A stretch of DNA of 64,000 bases from NCBI RefSeq assembly GCF_030150285.1, contig NZ_JASLGE010000089.1:1-64000 (forward strand). The letters run 5' to 3'. The DNA comes from Pseudomonas sp. (GTDB lineage: Bacteria; Pseudomonadota; Gammaproteobacteria; Pseudomonadales; Pseudomonadaceae). The translations under genes were made by a program, and so were the position numbers. How positions within the stretch are numbered: position 1 is the first letter of the stretch; the number at the start of each line of letters is the position of its first letter. A model generated the notes under the pieces. That model was not told the origin of the DNA and ran no database searches. It was given only the letters and a program-made list of their open reading frames with translations. Below, piece by piece: positions 26,486 through 35,021 of this stretch.

Positions 26486-26964
26486 CCGATATCGCTTGGC
26501 GCTGGAGATGGCCGGAAGTGGATTCCGAGCTATTAGTATCGCAAGCCGTCGCGGACGTCTTGGATAGTCATCGGCAGGGCCTTTTTGGCGTGGAGCGAGG
26601 CGGACAGTTATTCGTCAACCCCGTTAATCCGAAAGGGTTGCTGCTGGCCTTGGCCACGCGGCCTCATCGCTCCGATCAATCTGGCTGGTCTTGGCTTGAG
26701 TTGGATGCGGAGCGGTGCCGTCGGGAGATCCAGGCTGCCAACGAGCAAGGTTTGCGGCTGGTGGGCTATTGGCATACGCATCCCCAATCTGTTCCGGTGA
26801 TCTCTCCGGCAGACGTAGGAAGTTTCTCCAGATTTGCTGCGCGTTACACACAGGATCTGCCGCACCCAATAGCCGTTATCGTAGGCAAGTCCATAAAACC
26901 AGAAGGCATCAAGGCGTGGTCTTTCAGGGGCGGCAGATATGTTGAGGCAACCTGGCTCAGATAA
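26482..26964 (+). CDS. cap3: Cap3, JAB/JAMM isopeptidase of CBASS
   Basis: 160 residues. The metal-binding JAMM motif is complete: Glu38 in GVERGG, then H98-T-H100-P, S108 and D111 in HTHPQSVPVISPAD. Cap3 removes the conjugate made by Cap2, limiting the activity of the system. The ATGA junction with cap2 shows coupling. With Cap5, CdnG and Cap2 this makes a complete type II CBASS. The convergent exonuclease gene ends 28 bp away and is not part of the standard system. Confidence 0.88.
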   Translation: MTDIAWRWRWPEVDSELLVSQAVADVLDSHRQGLFGVERGGQLFVNPVNPKGLLLALATRPHRSDQSGWSWLELDAERCRREIQAANEQGLRLVGYWHTHPQSVPVISPADVGSFSRFAARYTQDLPHPIAVIVGKSIKPEGIKAWSFRGGRYVEATWLR

Positions 26965-26992
26965 GCTTCAAGTCCATGCCGTGGGAGGCAGG

Positions 26993-27541
26993 TCAGCGGT
27001 TACCTTCACCCGCCAGCATTAGCGCGAAGAGCTCTGCCTGAAAGCGAGCATCATCCAATGCGTTATGGTTCGGTTCGCTGAGTGGCTTAAGCGCAACAGT
27101 CATCTTGGATGATTTTGTTTCCTGCCAACTGCAACCTACAGCTCCCATGTAGTAGGCCTTCATGTCGATAGCAGTAAAACCAAAGGGGTTGGTTTCCAAG
27201 TATTTGTGGAAGTAGTAATTGACGAATGACCAGTCAAACGGTGCATTGAGCCCTACGAAAATGACCTTCTGCCCCGTTTGGCAGGACGATTTCAGCCATT
27301 GACTAAATGTCAGCAAAGCCTCTCGCGGAGCGAGGCCCTCGCTCTCCAGCTTTTCCAGACTGAGCCCCGATACTGCCAGTGCTTCAGGATCGTGTTTTGG
27401 ACTGTCAGGTCGTAGTTCAAGATAGATGGACGTGGCAGGTTGGGCTACAAGACAAGCTCCAATTGAAAGCAGGCTGTATTCGCCTGGTATAGGCCCAGAA
27501 GTCTCGACGTCGACGGAAACATAAAGCTCATCAAGGTTCAT
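26993..27541 (-). CDS. DEDDh 3'-5' exonuclease
   Basis: 182 residues of the RNase T/DnaQ fold. Exo I has D11 and E13 in SVDVETSGP, exo II is FVGLNAPFDWSF (Asp in FDW), and exo III is HNALDDARFQ, giving the DEDDh set. No other domain is present, so it is a stand-alone nuclease of the size of an oligoribonuclease or exonuclease X-like protein. It runs convergent to CBASS with a short 28-bp gap. It may degrade nucleic acid in defence, or be an unrelated passenger. No ribosome site is strong. Confidence 0.85.
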   Translation of the reverse strand: MNLDELYVSVDVETSGPIPGEYSLLSIGACLVAQPATSIYLELRPDSPKHDPEALAVSGLSLEKLESEGLAPREALLTFSQWLKSSCQTGQKVIFVGLNAPFDWSFVNYYFHKYLETNPFGFTAIDMKAYYMGAVGCSWQETKSSKMTVALKPLSEPNHNALDDARFQAELFALMLAGEGNR

Positions 27542-27765
27542 ATCGTATCCTTTTAGTTTAGTTGCCAGATCACGCTCAAGCTCTTAACCATATGACGGTG
27601 GAAAGGCGGCAAAGCCATTGACCAATTTTTTGCTGTTTTACTTGCTATCCGGCTTTCGAGCAGCGGCAGTGCATACCTACCGGAGGATTGTACGTTCCTT
27701 TGGTCAGCTCTGCGCCCGAGCATAATGATGTGTGTCATTCTCTAATGGCGGATGAGGATCGGACG

Positions 27766-27867
27766 ATGATGAGCGAGCGTTGGATCGTCAAGTGCCAGAA
27801 TACTGAGGACGGTACTGGAGACATCACCATTGACATACCTCCAGTGTTGCTTGACCAAATGTTTTAA
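27766..27867 (+). pseudogene. Truncated AbrB/SpoVT-like antitoxin-type ORF
   Basis: 33 residues: it opens MMSERWIVKCQNTEDG and continues with DITIDIPPVLLDQMF before TAA. The pattern RW-VKCQ--EDG-GD--I--PP-LL is the N-terminus of small AbrB-like proteins in Pseudomonas, which normally continue for another 30-50 residues. The rest is missing, so this is a relic. Confidence 0.5.
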
Positions 27868-27911
27868 GTTTTGGTGACCATTTAAAGCTAACAATAGCGA
27901 ATTACACATCA

Positions 27912-28079
27912 ATGCGGCCCATGTTTAATGGAGTCCTGCGTGATGATGCCTGTCATGCTTACCGCAAGTGGTTAGAGGCGTATCTCCATATGTCTTCCAA
28001 CGCTTCGGATCAAGACATTCACGACATGATAGTTGCTGGCTTTTCGGCCAGCCTGATTACATTGCTGTGTACAAATTGA
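27912..28079 (+). CDS. Possible small ORF, 55 residues
   Basis: Open frame reading MRPMFNGVLRDDACHAYRKW and ending ASLITLLCTN. No clear ribosome site. It follows the AbrB-like relic by 44 bases and could be the remains of a partner gene. The stretch 28080-28676 has no supported gene. Confidence 0.3.
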   Translation: MRPMFNGVLRDDACHAYRKWLEAYLHMSSNASDQDIHDMIVAGFSASLITLLCTN

Positions 28080-28676
28080 ACCATAAATCTGCAAGAACGC
28101 GACTGAATCATTCACCTCAAAACGCTCAAAACAAAATTGACAGGCGATCAGCTTTAACGCTGGGGCCCTGGCGAGCGGGAACGCCTTGGCAACGCTGCTA
28201 AGTCAAAAATTGGGCTGGCCTCACAGCATCTGTGGCAGAAACCGAGGTTGATGGTGATGGACAGCGAAGCTGGTCGATTAGGTCAAGGGAGGCGATTTCA
28301 ATCGCCACTGTGATCGAGCAGACATCTGAATAGCATGCGCTCGCTGTTGAAACACACGATTTGTTATGTGCGCTTGCCAAAGAGCAATTTGAGGCGTTGA
28401 TCGTAACCAACCGTACGCAGCTCCCGTCTGACTGATTGATCTAGCTGGTTGTGCCAAACTATGTTGTAGGTACCAGCGACAACACGACTTGATATTCAAA
28501 AACAGCTTAATGCCGGGGGATAGGAGTAATCCCTTCATTTTTTCAGCCGTCGGTACGGGAAAGATGTTCTTCACTTGCGAAGCTTCCAGCTCAAGGCTGT
28601 TGAGCATGCCTCTATTGCCCTATTCGCAATACTCCTCCTGTAGGGCACACTGAAAATCAAAAAACTGTATCCGCAG

Positions 28677-28694
28677 AAAACCTATTTCCTGCTG
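28677..28694 (+). promoter_or_regulatory. Transfer-operon motif, copy 2 (first T4SS operon)
   Basis: AAAACCTATTTCCTGCTG, starting 70 bp before the first ATG. Identical to the pilL copy in 17 of 18 bases. A CTAAAT hexamer begins 24 bases after the motif start. Confidence 0.7.
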
Positions 28695-28746
28695 CGCCCT
28701 CTAAATCACCCTGACACCCTGTCCTCGTTCTCACGCGAGGCCGCCC

Positions 28747-29433
28747 ATGAACTTTCCACGCACTACCCGTACTACGCTGGCTTTCAGCCTCTGCCTGGCC
28801 CTTCTGGCAGGTGCGCTGGGTTATGAACATCACCAACTCTCGAACCTGACCAACAGCCTGGCAGCCACCGCCGACAAGGATTCGCTTGATGCGCTTCTGG
28901 CACGAATGGCCAAGGTGGATGAGCGGCTGGATACCGTGGACGGTAAGCACTTGGTGTCCAACGATGATTTCCGCTCCAGTCAGCAAGCGCTGTCCAATCG
29001 CATCGACGCTGTTCAGGCGTATGCCAAGCAAGCGACGGGATCGACTGAGGAACTCTCTCGCAGTGTGATGGCCGCCGAGCAGCAGGTGTTGCAGCTCAAG
29101 GCGAGTCTCGAACTGATCGATGCCAGGCTCGAAGCGTTGAGCATGGCTCACGCTTCGGTCCCGCCTGTTGTGCCACCGACCAAACCCGCCCCGCGTAAAA
29201 AACCTCCACCGCCGCCGCAACCGCCTCCTTTCACCGTGATCGGCATTGAATATCGCGGTGGCGAGCGATTTTTGTCTGTGGCTCCGCCGGGTAGTACGCA
29301 GTTAAGCCAGGTCAATCTGCTCCGCCCCGGGGACGGGGTTACGGGCACGGTCTGGCGGCTTAAAGCTCTGGACCAGCAGTTGGCCCATTTCGACGTCGCA
29401 GGTCTGCCCAAAACCCTGACTATCGCGCCTTAG
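28747..29433 (+). CDS. ICE transfer-region membrane protein with coiled coil
   Basis: 228 residues: N-terminal signal anchor (about 10-26), a coiled-coil region (about 35-135, with Leu/Ala heptads), a Pro/Lys-rich linker (about 140-165), and a C-terminal beta domain (FTVIGIEYRGGERFLSV then LLRPGDGV) resembling PilP/TraP-type domains. It opens the first T4SS operon, as its orthologue does next to PFL_4693-like genes in PFGI-1. Probably periplasmic, anchored in the inner membrane. GAGG lies seven bases before the ATG. Confidence 0.65.
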   Translation: MNFPRTTRTTLAFSLCLALLAGALGYEHHQLSNLTNSLAATADKDSLDALLARMAKVDERLDTVDGKHLVSNDDFRSSQQALSNRIDAVQAYAKQATGSTEELSRSVMAAEQQVLQLKASLELIDARLEALSMAHASVPPVVPPTKPAPRKKPPPPPQPPPFTVIGIEYRGGERFLSVAPPGSTQLSQVNLLRPGDGVTGTVWRLKALDQQLAHFDVAGLPKTLTIAP

Positions 29434-29442
29434 GAGGCCTCC

Positions 29443-30210
29443 GTGACTGACCCAACCACGCCTTTGCTCCACCCGAGATTGGCCGTAGCCCGGCTGTTGA
29501 TAGTGGGTTTCGCTGTATCAACCTTGCCTTGGGCGAACGCCGCCATGACGTCGACGCCCCATAAGGATACCCTTGAGGCGTTCAGCTCGACCCAAAACAG
29601 CCGCTCAGTTGAGGCCGCTCGCGAATGGGGGCTGACGCCAGAGGAGTGGAGTCGTTATCAAACCGTGATGGCTGGCCCACGCGGCATTTACTCGCCGGGG
29701 CTTGATCCACTGACCGCGTTAGGCATTGAAGCCACTTCCACTGAAGAGCGTCGTCGCTACGCGGAGTTGCAGGTCAAAGCAGAACGCCAGCGCGTCGAGA
29801 AAGAGCTGGCCTACCAACACGCCTATGACCAGGCCTTTAAGCGGATGTATCCGGACGAGAAGATCATCCAGCTCTCCGCCACGCCCGCCTCTCCCATGAC
29901 CCGCCAACCCTTATCGCTGAAAAGCGACGGTCGGCTGGCCATCTTTGTGAAGGACAACTGCGCACCCTGCATCGCCCGTGTCAGGGCCCTTCAGGTTCAG
30001 AGGCAGCCTTTTGATCTGTACTTCGTCGACAGCCAGGATGATGACCAGAGGATTCGACGCTGGGCCATTGTGGCCGGGGTCGAGCCGGCCAGTGTTCTTA
30101 GCCGCACGATCACGCTAAACCACGATGCGGGGCGCTGGCAGTCCCTTGAACTCACCGGCGATCTACCGGCCGTGGTGCGCGAGGTCAATGGCCAATGGCA
30201 ACGTCAGTAG
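29443..30210 (+). CDS. ICE transfer protein PFL_4693 family (thioredoxin-like)
   Basis: 255 residues with a signal peptide ending near ANA-AM (residue 34). The middle is helical (EWGLTPEEWSRYQTVMAGPRG is the family hallmark, about 60-82), and the C-terminal domain is thioredoxin-like with a CAPC pair at about 173-176. It likely acts in the periplasm on disulfides of T4SS parts. Start GTG with TAGGAGG six bases upstream. The stop overlaps the next gene by 16 bases. Confidence 0.82.
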   Translation: MTDPTTPLLHPRLAVARLLIVGFAVSTLPWANAAMTSTPHKDTLEAFSSTQNSRSVEAAREWGLTPEEWSRYQTVMAGPRGIYSPGLDPLTALGIEATSTEERRRYAELQVKAERQRVEKELAYQHAYDQAFKRMYPDEKIIQLSATPASPMTRQPLSLKSDGRLAIFVKDNCAPCIARVRALQVQRQPFDLYFVDSQDDDQRIRRWAIVAGVEPASVLSRTITLNHDAGRWQSLELTGDLPAVVREVNGQWQRQ

Positions 30211-30752
30211 CTCACACGGTGCTGGTCGGTTGCCTTCTGGTGGGCGCTCCGTTCACCTACGCGGCCGAAATACCGCCACCGGCGTATCAACTGATTGCGT
30301 TGCCGGCAGGTGTTCCGTCTGAGGTGCTGTATTCCGTTGCCCTACAGGAAAGCGGCACCCGACTCAGGGGCCAACTTGTACCCTGGCCCTGGACACTGAA
30401 TGTCGCGGGGGCGGGTTATCGCTTTGCAACCCGCAGCGATGCCTGCACCGCATTGATTGCAGCGATCAATACGGCAGGCCCGCACAGGGTCGATGTGGGC
30501 TTGGGCCAAACCAATATTGGCGCTAATGGCCATCGTTACAGCTCGCCGTGCGAAGGGCTTGATCCGTACAAAAACCTTTCGGTCACAGCCCAGATTCTGG
30601 CAGAGCAAAAATCCAAAGGCGGCGACTGGATCACCGCCGCCGGACGCTATCACCGCCCGGCCGGGGGCAAACCTGCTGCCCGTTATCGCCGTGACTTTGC
30701 CAAACACCTTAGCCGTGTCACCGGCATTAACCTGATGGCGACTACCCCATGA
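30195..30752 (+). CDS. Lytic transglycosylase of the T4SS (SLT family)
   Basis: 185 residues with a signal peptide ending YAA-EI. The SLT fold shows the catalytic Glu in SVALQESGT (about 52), then VGLGQTNIG and the AGRYHRPAGG block. It opens peptidoglycan for the transfer channel. Corresponds to the PFL_4694-type gene in PFGI-1. Overlaps both neighbours by a few bases, so it is translated with them. Confidence 0.82.
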   Translation: MATSVAHTVLVGCLLVGAPFTYAAEIPPPAYQLIALPAGVPSEVLYSVALQESGTRLRGQLVPWPWTLNVAGAGYRFATRSDACTALIAAINTAGPHRVDVGLGQTNIGANGHRYSSPCEGLDPYKNLSVTAQILAEQKSKGGDWITAAGRYHRPAGGKPAARYRRDFAKHLSRVTGINLMATTP

Positions 30753-31246
30753 ATCGACTCGTTTATCTCGTGCTACTCCTGGGCCTGACTCAATCAGCAC
30801 AGGCCAGTTCGCTGATCGTGGTGGAGGACCGTGGCGGTGTTTCGGCCCTGCCCTATTACCAGGATCTGGCACCGGAACCGGCCGATCGATTGCCACCGCC
30901 ACCCTCAATCGGGATCCGGGACGCAGGTGCGTTTCCTGTGCGTTCAGCGCTACTTTCACCCGGCCAGGAACAAGGTCGAGTGATCAACGCACCCGGCCTT
31001 CAGCCGATGTTTTTGGTGGGTGACGACGAGCAATCAAAAGCGTGGTTGCTGCAGCGTCGCGAACTACTGCAGCAGTTGAATGCTGTTGGGCTGGTCACAA
31101 ACGTAGCCAGCGCAGAACGCCTGGCCGAGGTTCAACGCTGGGCCGAAGGCCTGCAAATTGCCCCGGTTCAGGCAGACGACCTGGCTCAACGCTTAGGCAT
31201 CCGTCACTACCCGCTGCTTATCACCGCCACCACGCTGCAGCAGTAA
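30749..31246 (+). CDS. ICE transfer protein PFL_4695 family
   Basis: 165 residues with a signal peptide ending AQA-SS. The conserved start SLIVVEDRGGVSALPYY and the ending LAQRLGIRHYPLLIT are typical of this ICE-only family (TIGR03765 as I recall it). The C-terminal half looks thioredoxin-like without the Cys pair. Likely periplasmic, exact role unknown. ATGA junction with the transglycosylase gene; traD follows after 13 bases. Confidence 0.8.
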   Translation: MNRLVYLVLLLGLTQSAQASSLIVVEDRGGVSALPYYQDLAPEPADRLPPPPSIGIRDAGAFPVRSALLSPGQEQGRVINAPGLQPMFLVGDDEQSKAWLLQRRELLQQLNAVGLVTNVASAERLAEVQRWAEGLQIAPVQADDLAQRLGIRHYPLLITATTLQQ

Positions 31247-31259
31247 CCAGGGCATAAAC

Positions 31260-33425
31260 ATGGCCAGCCCCTACACCATTGAGTCGCTGCTACGGCCCGC
31301 CGTTGAGCTTTACACCGTGCTTGTGTGCGTGACCGCAGCGTTGCTGTGTATTTTCGCGCCGTGGGCATTTGCCCTGACGCCGCTGTTCGGCATGGTCGCA
31401 GCAGCCGGTTTCGCAAGCTTGGGCTTGGTTCGCCTGCAACAAGCGTTTGTAGTGCTGCGCTACCGACGCAATATCCGCCGCCTGCCGCACTACACCATGA
31501 CCAGCAAAGACATGCCCGTCAGCAACGAACGTCTGTTTATCGGCAAAGGCTTTCGCTGGACGCAAAAACATACCCAACGGCTGATGGATACCTATCTGCC
31601 CAAGTACGCTGAGTATGTTGAACCGACCTCGCTGTATCAGTGGGCTCGCCGCATGGAGGAGCGATTGGAGTTCGCGCCCTTCCCACTCAAGCTGCTGGCC
31701 AAGGCGACGGCGTGGGACGTGGCCCTCAACCCGGCGCGGCCACTGCCACCGGTCGGCGGCTTGCCACGGTTACACGGCATTGAACTGCACGAAAACGACG
31801 TCAGCTTGCCGCTGGGAGAACGGGTGGGCCATTCCCTGGTGTTGGGCACTACACGCGTGGGCAAAACGCGCTTGGCCGAGCTGTTTATCACCCAGGATAT
31901 TCGACGAACCCGATCCTTAAAGGCGCATCAAAACCTCGATCGCGAGGTGGTGATTGTCTTCGACCCCAAAGGCGACGCCGACCTGTTAAAGCGCATGTAC
32001 ATCGAATGCAAACGCGCTGGCCGACTCGACGAGTTCTACGTGTTTCATCTGGGCTGGCCAGATTACTCGGCCCGCTATAACGCCGTAGGCCGTTTTGGCC
32101 GGATCTCCGAGGTTGCGACCCGGATTGCCGGGCAGTTATCCGGGGAAGGCAACTCTGCTGCATTCCGCGAGTTTGCCTGGCGATTCGTCAACATCATCGC
32201 CCGCGCCTTGGTCGCCCTCGGCCGCCGACCCGACTACGAGCAAATCCTCAAACATGTGATCAATATCGACGCGCTGTTCGAGGAATACGCCAAGAGCTAC
32301 TTCGCAGAGCATGATCCCAAAGCCTGGCAAACCATCGTCGAAATCGAAGGCAAGATCGATCGCAAAAACCTCAGCTTCGCCATGAAAGATCGCCCGCTGC
32401 GTGTGGTCGCACTCGACATGTACCTCACCCAACAACGCCTGTCGGATCCGGTCATGGACGGCCTACGCTCAGCCGTGCGTTACGACAAAACCTACTTCGA
32501 CAAGATCGTCGCCAGCCTGCTGCCCCTGCTGGAAAAACTGACCACCGGGCGCATCGCCGAGCTGCTGTCTCCCGACTATATGGACCTCAATGACCCACGG
32601 CCAATCTTCGACTGGATGCAAGTCATCCGAAAACGCGCGGTGGTGTACGTGGGGCTCGATGCCTTGTCCGATACCGAAGTCGCCGCTGCCGTCGGTAACT
32701 CAATGTTCAGCGACCTGGTGTCCGTTGCGGGCCACATCTACAAATTCGGCATCGATGACGGCTTGCCCGGTGCCACCAGCGGCAAGGTCGCAATCAACGT
32801 ACATGCCGACGAATTCAACGAACTGATGGGCGACGAGTTCATCCCCATGATCAACAAAGGCGGCGGCGCGGGCATGCAAGTGACCGCCTACACCCAAACC
32901 ATGAGCGACATCGAAGCCAAAATCGGCAGCCGCGCCAAGGCGGGCCAAGTCATCGGCAACTTCAACAACCTCTTTATGCTGCGTGTTCGAGAAACCGCCA
33001 CCGCCGAGCTGCTGACCAACCAACTCCCCAAGGTTCAGGTGTACACCAGCACCACCGCCAGCAGCGCCAACGACGCAATCACCGGCAACACCGCCTTCAC
33101 CTCCAACACCCACGACCAGATCCAAACCGTCAGCGTGCCGATGATCGAACCGGCGCATGTGGTGAGCCTGCCCAAAGGTCAATGCTTTGCGCTGATTGAA
33201 GGCGGCAACCTGTGGAAAATCCGCATGCCGTTACCCGCGAGCGATCCCGATGAAGTCATGCCCAAAGACCTCCAGGCGCTGGCCGAAGGCATGCGCAAAG
33301 GCTCAACCACCAGCAGCGAGTGGTGGCAAGCACCGGGGTATCACGTACTGAGCGAGTCGCTACCTGATGACTTGATGGACGACTTTCGGCACATCACCCT
33401 CGCAGAAAAAAGCGATCAAGCCTGA
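31260..33425 (+). CDS. traD: TraD, type IV coupling protein
   Basis: 721-residue hexameric ATPase that brings the relaxosome to the T4SS channel. Two membrane segments near the start (about 20-60) are followed by the P-loop domain: Walker A TTRVGKTRL near residue 197, an extended VVIVFDPKGDADLL strand, and an all-alpha insertion. The later motifs (HADEFNELMG and QVTAYTQTMSDIE) match the SXT/TOL-type TraD subfamily. Length is normal. It sits between periplasmic genes and a polytopic membrane protein, in the common ICE order. Confidence 0.92.
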   Translation: MASPYTIESLLRPAVELYTVLVCVTAALLCIFAPWAFALTPLFGMVAAAGFASLGLVRLQQAFVVLRYRRNIRRLPHYTMTSKDMPVSNERLFIGKGFRWTQKHTQRLMDTYLPKYAEYVEPTSLYQWARRMEERLEFAPFPLKLLAKATAWDVALNPARPLPPVGGLPRLHGIELHENDVSLPLGERVGHSLVLGTTRVGKTRLAELFITQDIRRTRSLKAHQNLDREVVIVFDPKGDADLLKRMYIECKRAGRLDEFYVFHLGWPDYSARYNAVGRFGRISEVATRIAGQLSGEGNSAAFREFAWRFVNIIARALVALGRRPDYEQILKHVINIDALFEEYAKSYFAEHDPKAWQTIVEIEGKIDRKNLSFAMKDRPLRVVALDMYLTQQRLSDPVMDGLRSAVRYDKTYFDKIVASLLPLLEKLTTGRIAELLSPDYMDLNDPRPIFDWMQVIRKRAVVYVGLDALSDTEVAAAVGNSMFSDLVSVAGHIYKFGIDDGLPGATSGKVAINVHADEFNELMGDEFIPMINKGGGAGMQVTAYTQTMSDIEAKIGSRAKAGQVIGNFNNLFMLRVRETATAELLTNQLPKVQVYTSTTASSANDAITGNTAFTSNTHDQIQTVSVPMIEPAHVVSLPKGQCFALIEGGNLWKIRMPLPASDPDEVMPKDLQALAEGMRKGSTTSSEWWQAPGYHVLSESLPDDLMDDFRHITLAEKSDQA

Positions 33426-33437
33426 GGGCGCTAAACC

Positions 33438-34193
33438 ATGGCTGACATCGCCGAGAAAGCCCAACAACAGCAGGAAGGTCAAAAAACCTTTCTGGGCATC
33501 CTGTTCACAACCCCCTTCCACTTCCTGGGCGTGATGTTCGGCTCATTACTGGTCGCCATCCTGGTCGAATGGCTCTGCCTGTATTTCATCTGGCCGGAAG
33601 CGGGCTGGAAACATGCCCAGCAGATGTTTGACTATGAACTGGACTGGTTGTCACAAGACATCCTCAACAGCATCGTCATCAAAGAACCCGGGCGAACCGC
33701 CACCTGGCTGGCCCACACCGTCTACGACTGGCTGATGATCAAAACCGGCTTGCAGGACACCCTCAACGCACTGACCCAGTACACCCGCAACGCCTCAGCA
33801 CAACAGATCGCGAACTTCGACCTGCGCTACGAAATCGGCCGAGTGATGATCAAACTGCAAGACTACGGCCTGGCCGCGCTCTACACCGTACTGACCTTCT
33901 GCGTGCGGATCGTCATCCTGACGCTGACCATTCCGCTGTTTGTGTTGGCGGGATTTACCGGATTGGTGGACGGGTTGGTGCGGCGGGACTTGCGCAAATT
34001 TGGCTCGGGCCGTGAATCGAGTTACCTGTACCACAAGGCCCGGGCGACGATTGTTCCGCTGACGGTGGTGCCCTGGACGGTCTATCTGGCCCTGCCGGTC
34101 AGTGTCAGCCCGTTGTTGATTTTGGGGCCGTGTGCGGTGATGTTGGGGGTGGCTGTTTATGTCACTGTTTCAAGCTTCAAGAAGTATCTTTAA
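33438..34193 (+). CDS. ICE integral membrane protein PFL_4697 family
   Basis: 251 residues with four predicted membrane segments: about 25-50, 145-170 (two close segments), 195-215 and 220-245. The conserved core includes WPEAGWKHAQQMFDYELDWL and DGLVRRDLRKFGSGRESSYLYHKA, which identify the TIGR03747-type family found after traD. Its function is unknown; it may assist TraD. It is the last gene of the first T4SS operon here, because cargo follows. Confidence 0.85.
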   Translation: MADIAEKAQQQQEGQKTFLGILFTTPFHFLGVMFGSLLVAILVEWLCLYFIWPEAGWKHAQQMFDYELDWLSQDILNSIVIKEPGRTATWLAHTVYDWLMIKTGLQDTLNALTQYTRNASAQQIANFDLRYEIGRVMIKLQDYGLAALYTVLTFCVRIVILTLTIPLFVLAGFTGLVDGLVRRDLRKFGSGRESSYLYHKARATIVPLTVVPWTVYLALPVSVSPLLILGPCAVMLGVAVYVTVSSFKKYL

Positions 34194-35021
34194 CTCAATC
34201 CTGTAGACTCTCGAAATAAATTCTACTGATAGGTTAATCAGCCCTACCGACGCTCCGTCGAAAACCGCAGAGGATACGTCGAGCCCAATCCGAATGCCGT
34301 AGACCTTGACTAGGGTTGAACCCCGGCGGCGGATAAAGCTTTTGGTGGAGACAGGCTACGCCGTCTCTCTCCCATACGATGTGCCCGTTCAACACTCACC
34401 CTGTCCGGCAGTTGGGATCTACTCGACCTTAGCCGGATTTGAGCCGATTCCGATTTCTGCAGCGCGGTCACCTCTCACGCATGGTCCAATCCTAACGGAC
34501 ATGTACATTTGGAACGACTTCGTCAACAACACCAACCGATCTCCGACCTACTCCCCAAATAAGTCACTGGCACAGCAGGCACTTCATTCCGTGTGCGTGC
34601 TTGGATATTCCCCTGAAGGCTGAATAGTCAAGAATAGCCTCGACTCTCATTGGAGAGACGGCACATGTTTCGAGGTTTATCAAATTAGTCAGCTGTGGCT
34701 TCTGAGAGACAGTCCCTCCTCCAGGATGGGCACCACGCCCAGCTTTTGCAGTGCAGGTGTGATGACAGCAACCTTGCTCCACGCAGTAAGGGTTTGTGAG
34801 CGTCAGGAACACAATGCACTGTGCATATCTACCGCCAATTGAATTGAGCCATCACAGGATTTCTTTCCATAGATGGCTGAAAACCTTAAAAAAATCTCAG
34901 CGTTCTCGGCACTGTAGTTCGGTTTCTCTCAATTTCAGTCATAACCTAGCGAGCGATTGGCAGGGCGAGTAAGCTTCACGCTCTAGATAGCCATGTGCCA
35001 TACACTACTAGGGAAGACGGG
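34194..35021. other. Non-coding stretch left of the KAP gene
   Basis: No gene supported. An open frame at 34306-34623 (TTG start) and a reverse one at 34564-34812 have no ribosome site or protein-like pattern. This is the left boundary of the first cargo insertion; no IS ends or direct repeats were found by eye. Confidence 0.4.

Noticed and set aside
34306..34623. Forward ORF of 105 codons before the KAP gene
   Set aside because: TTG start without ribosome site, composition not protein-like.
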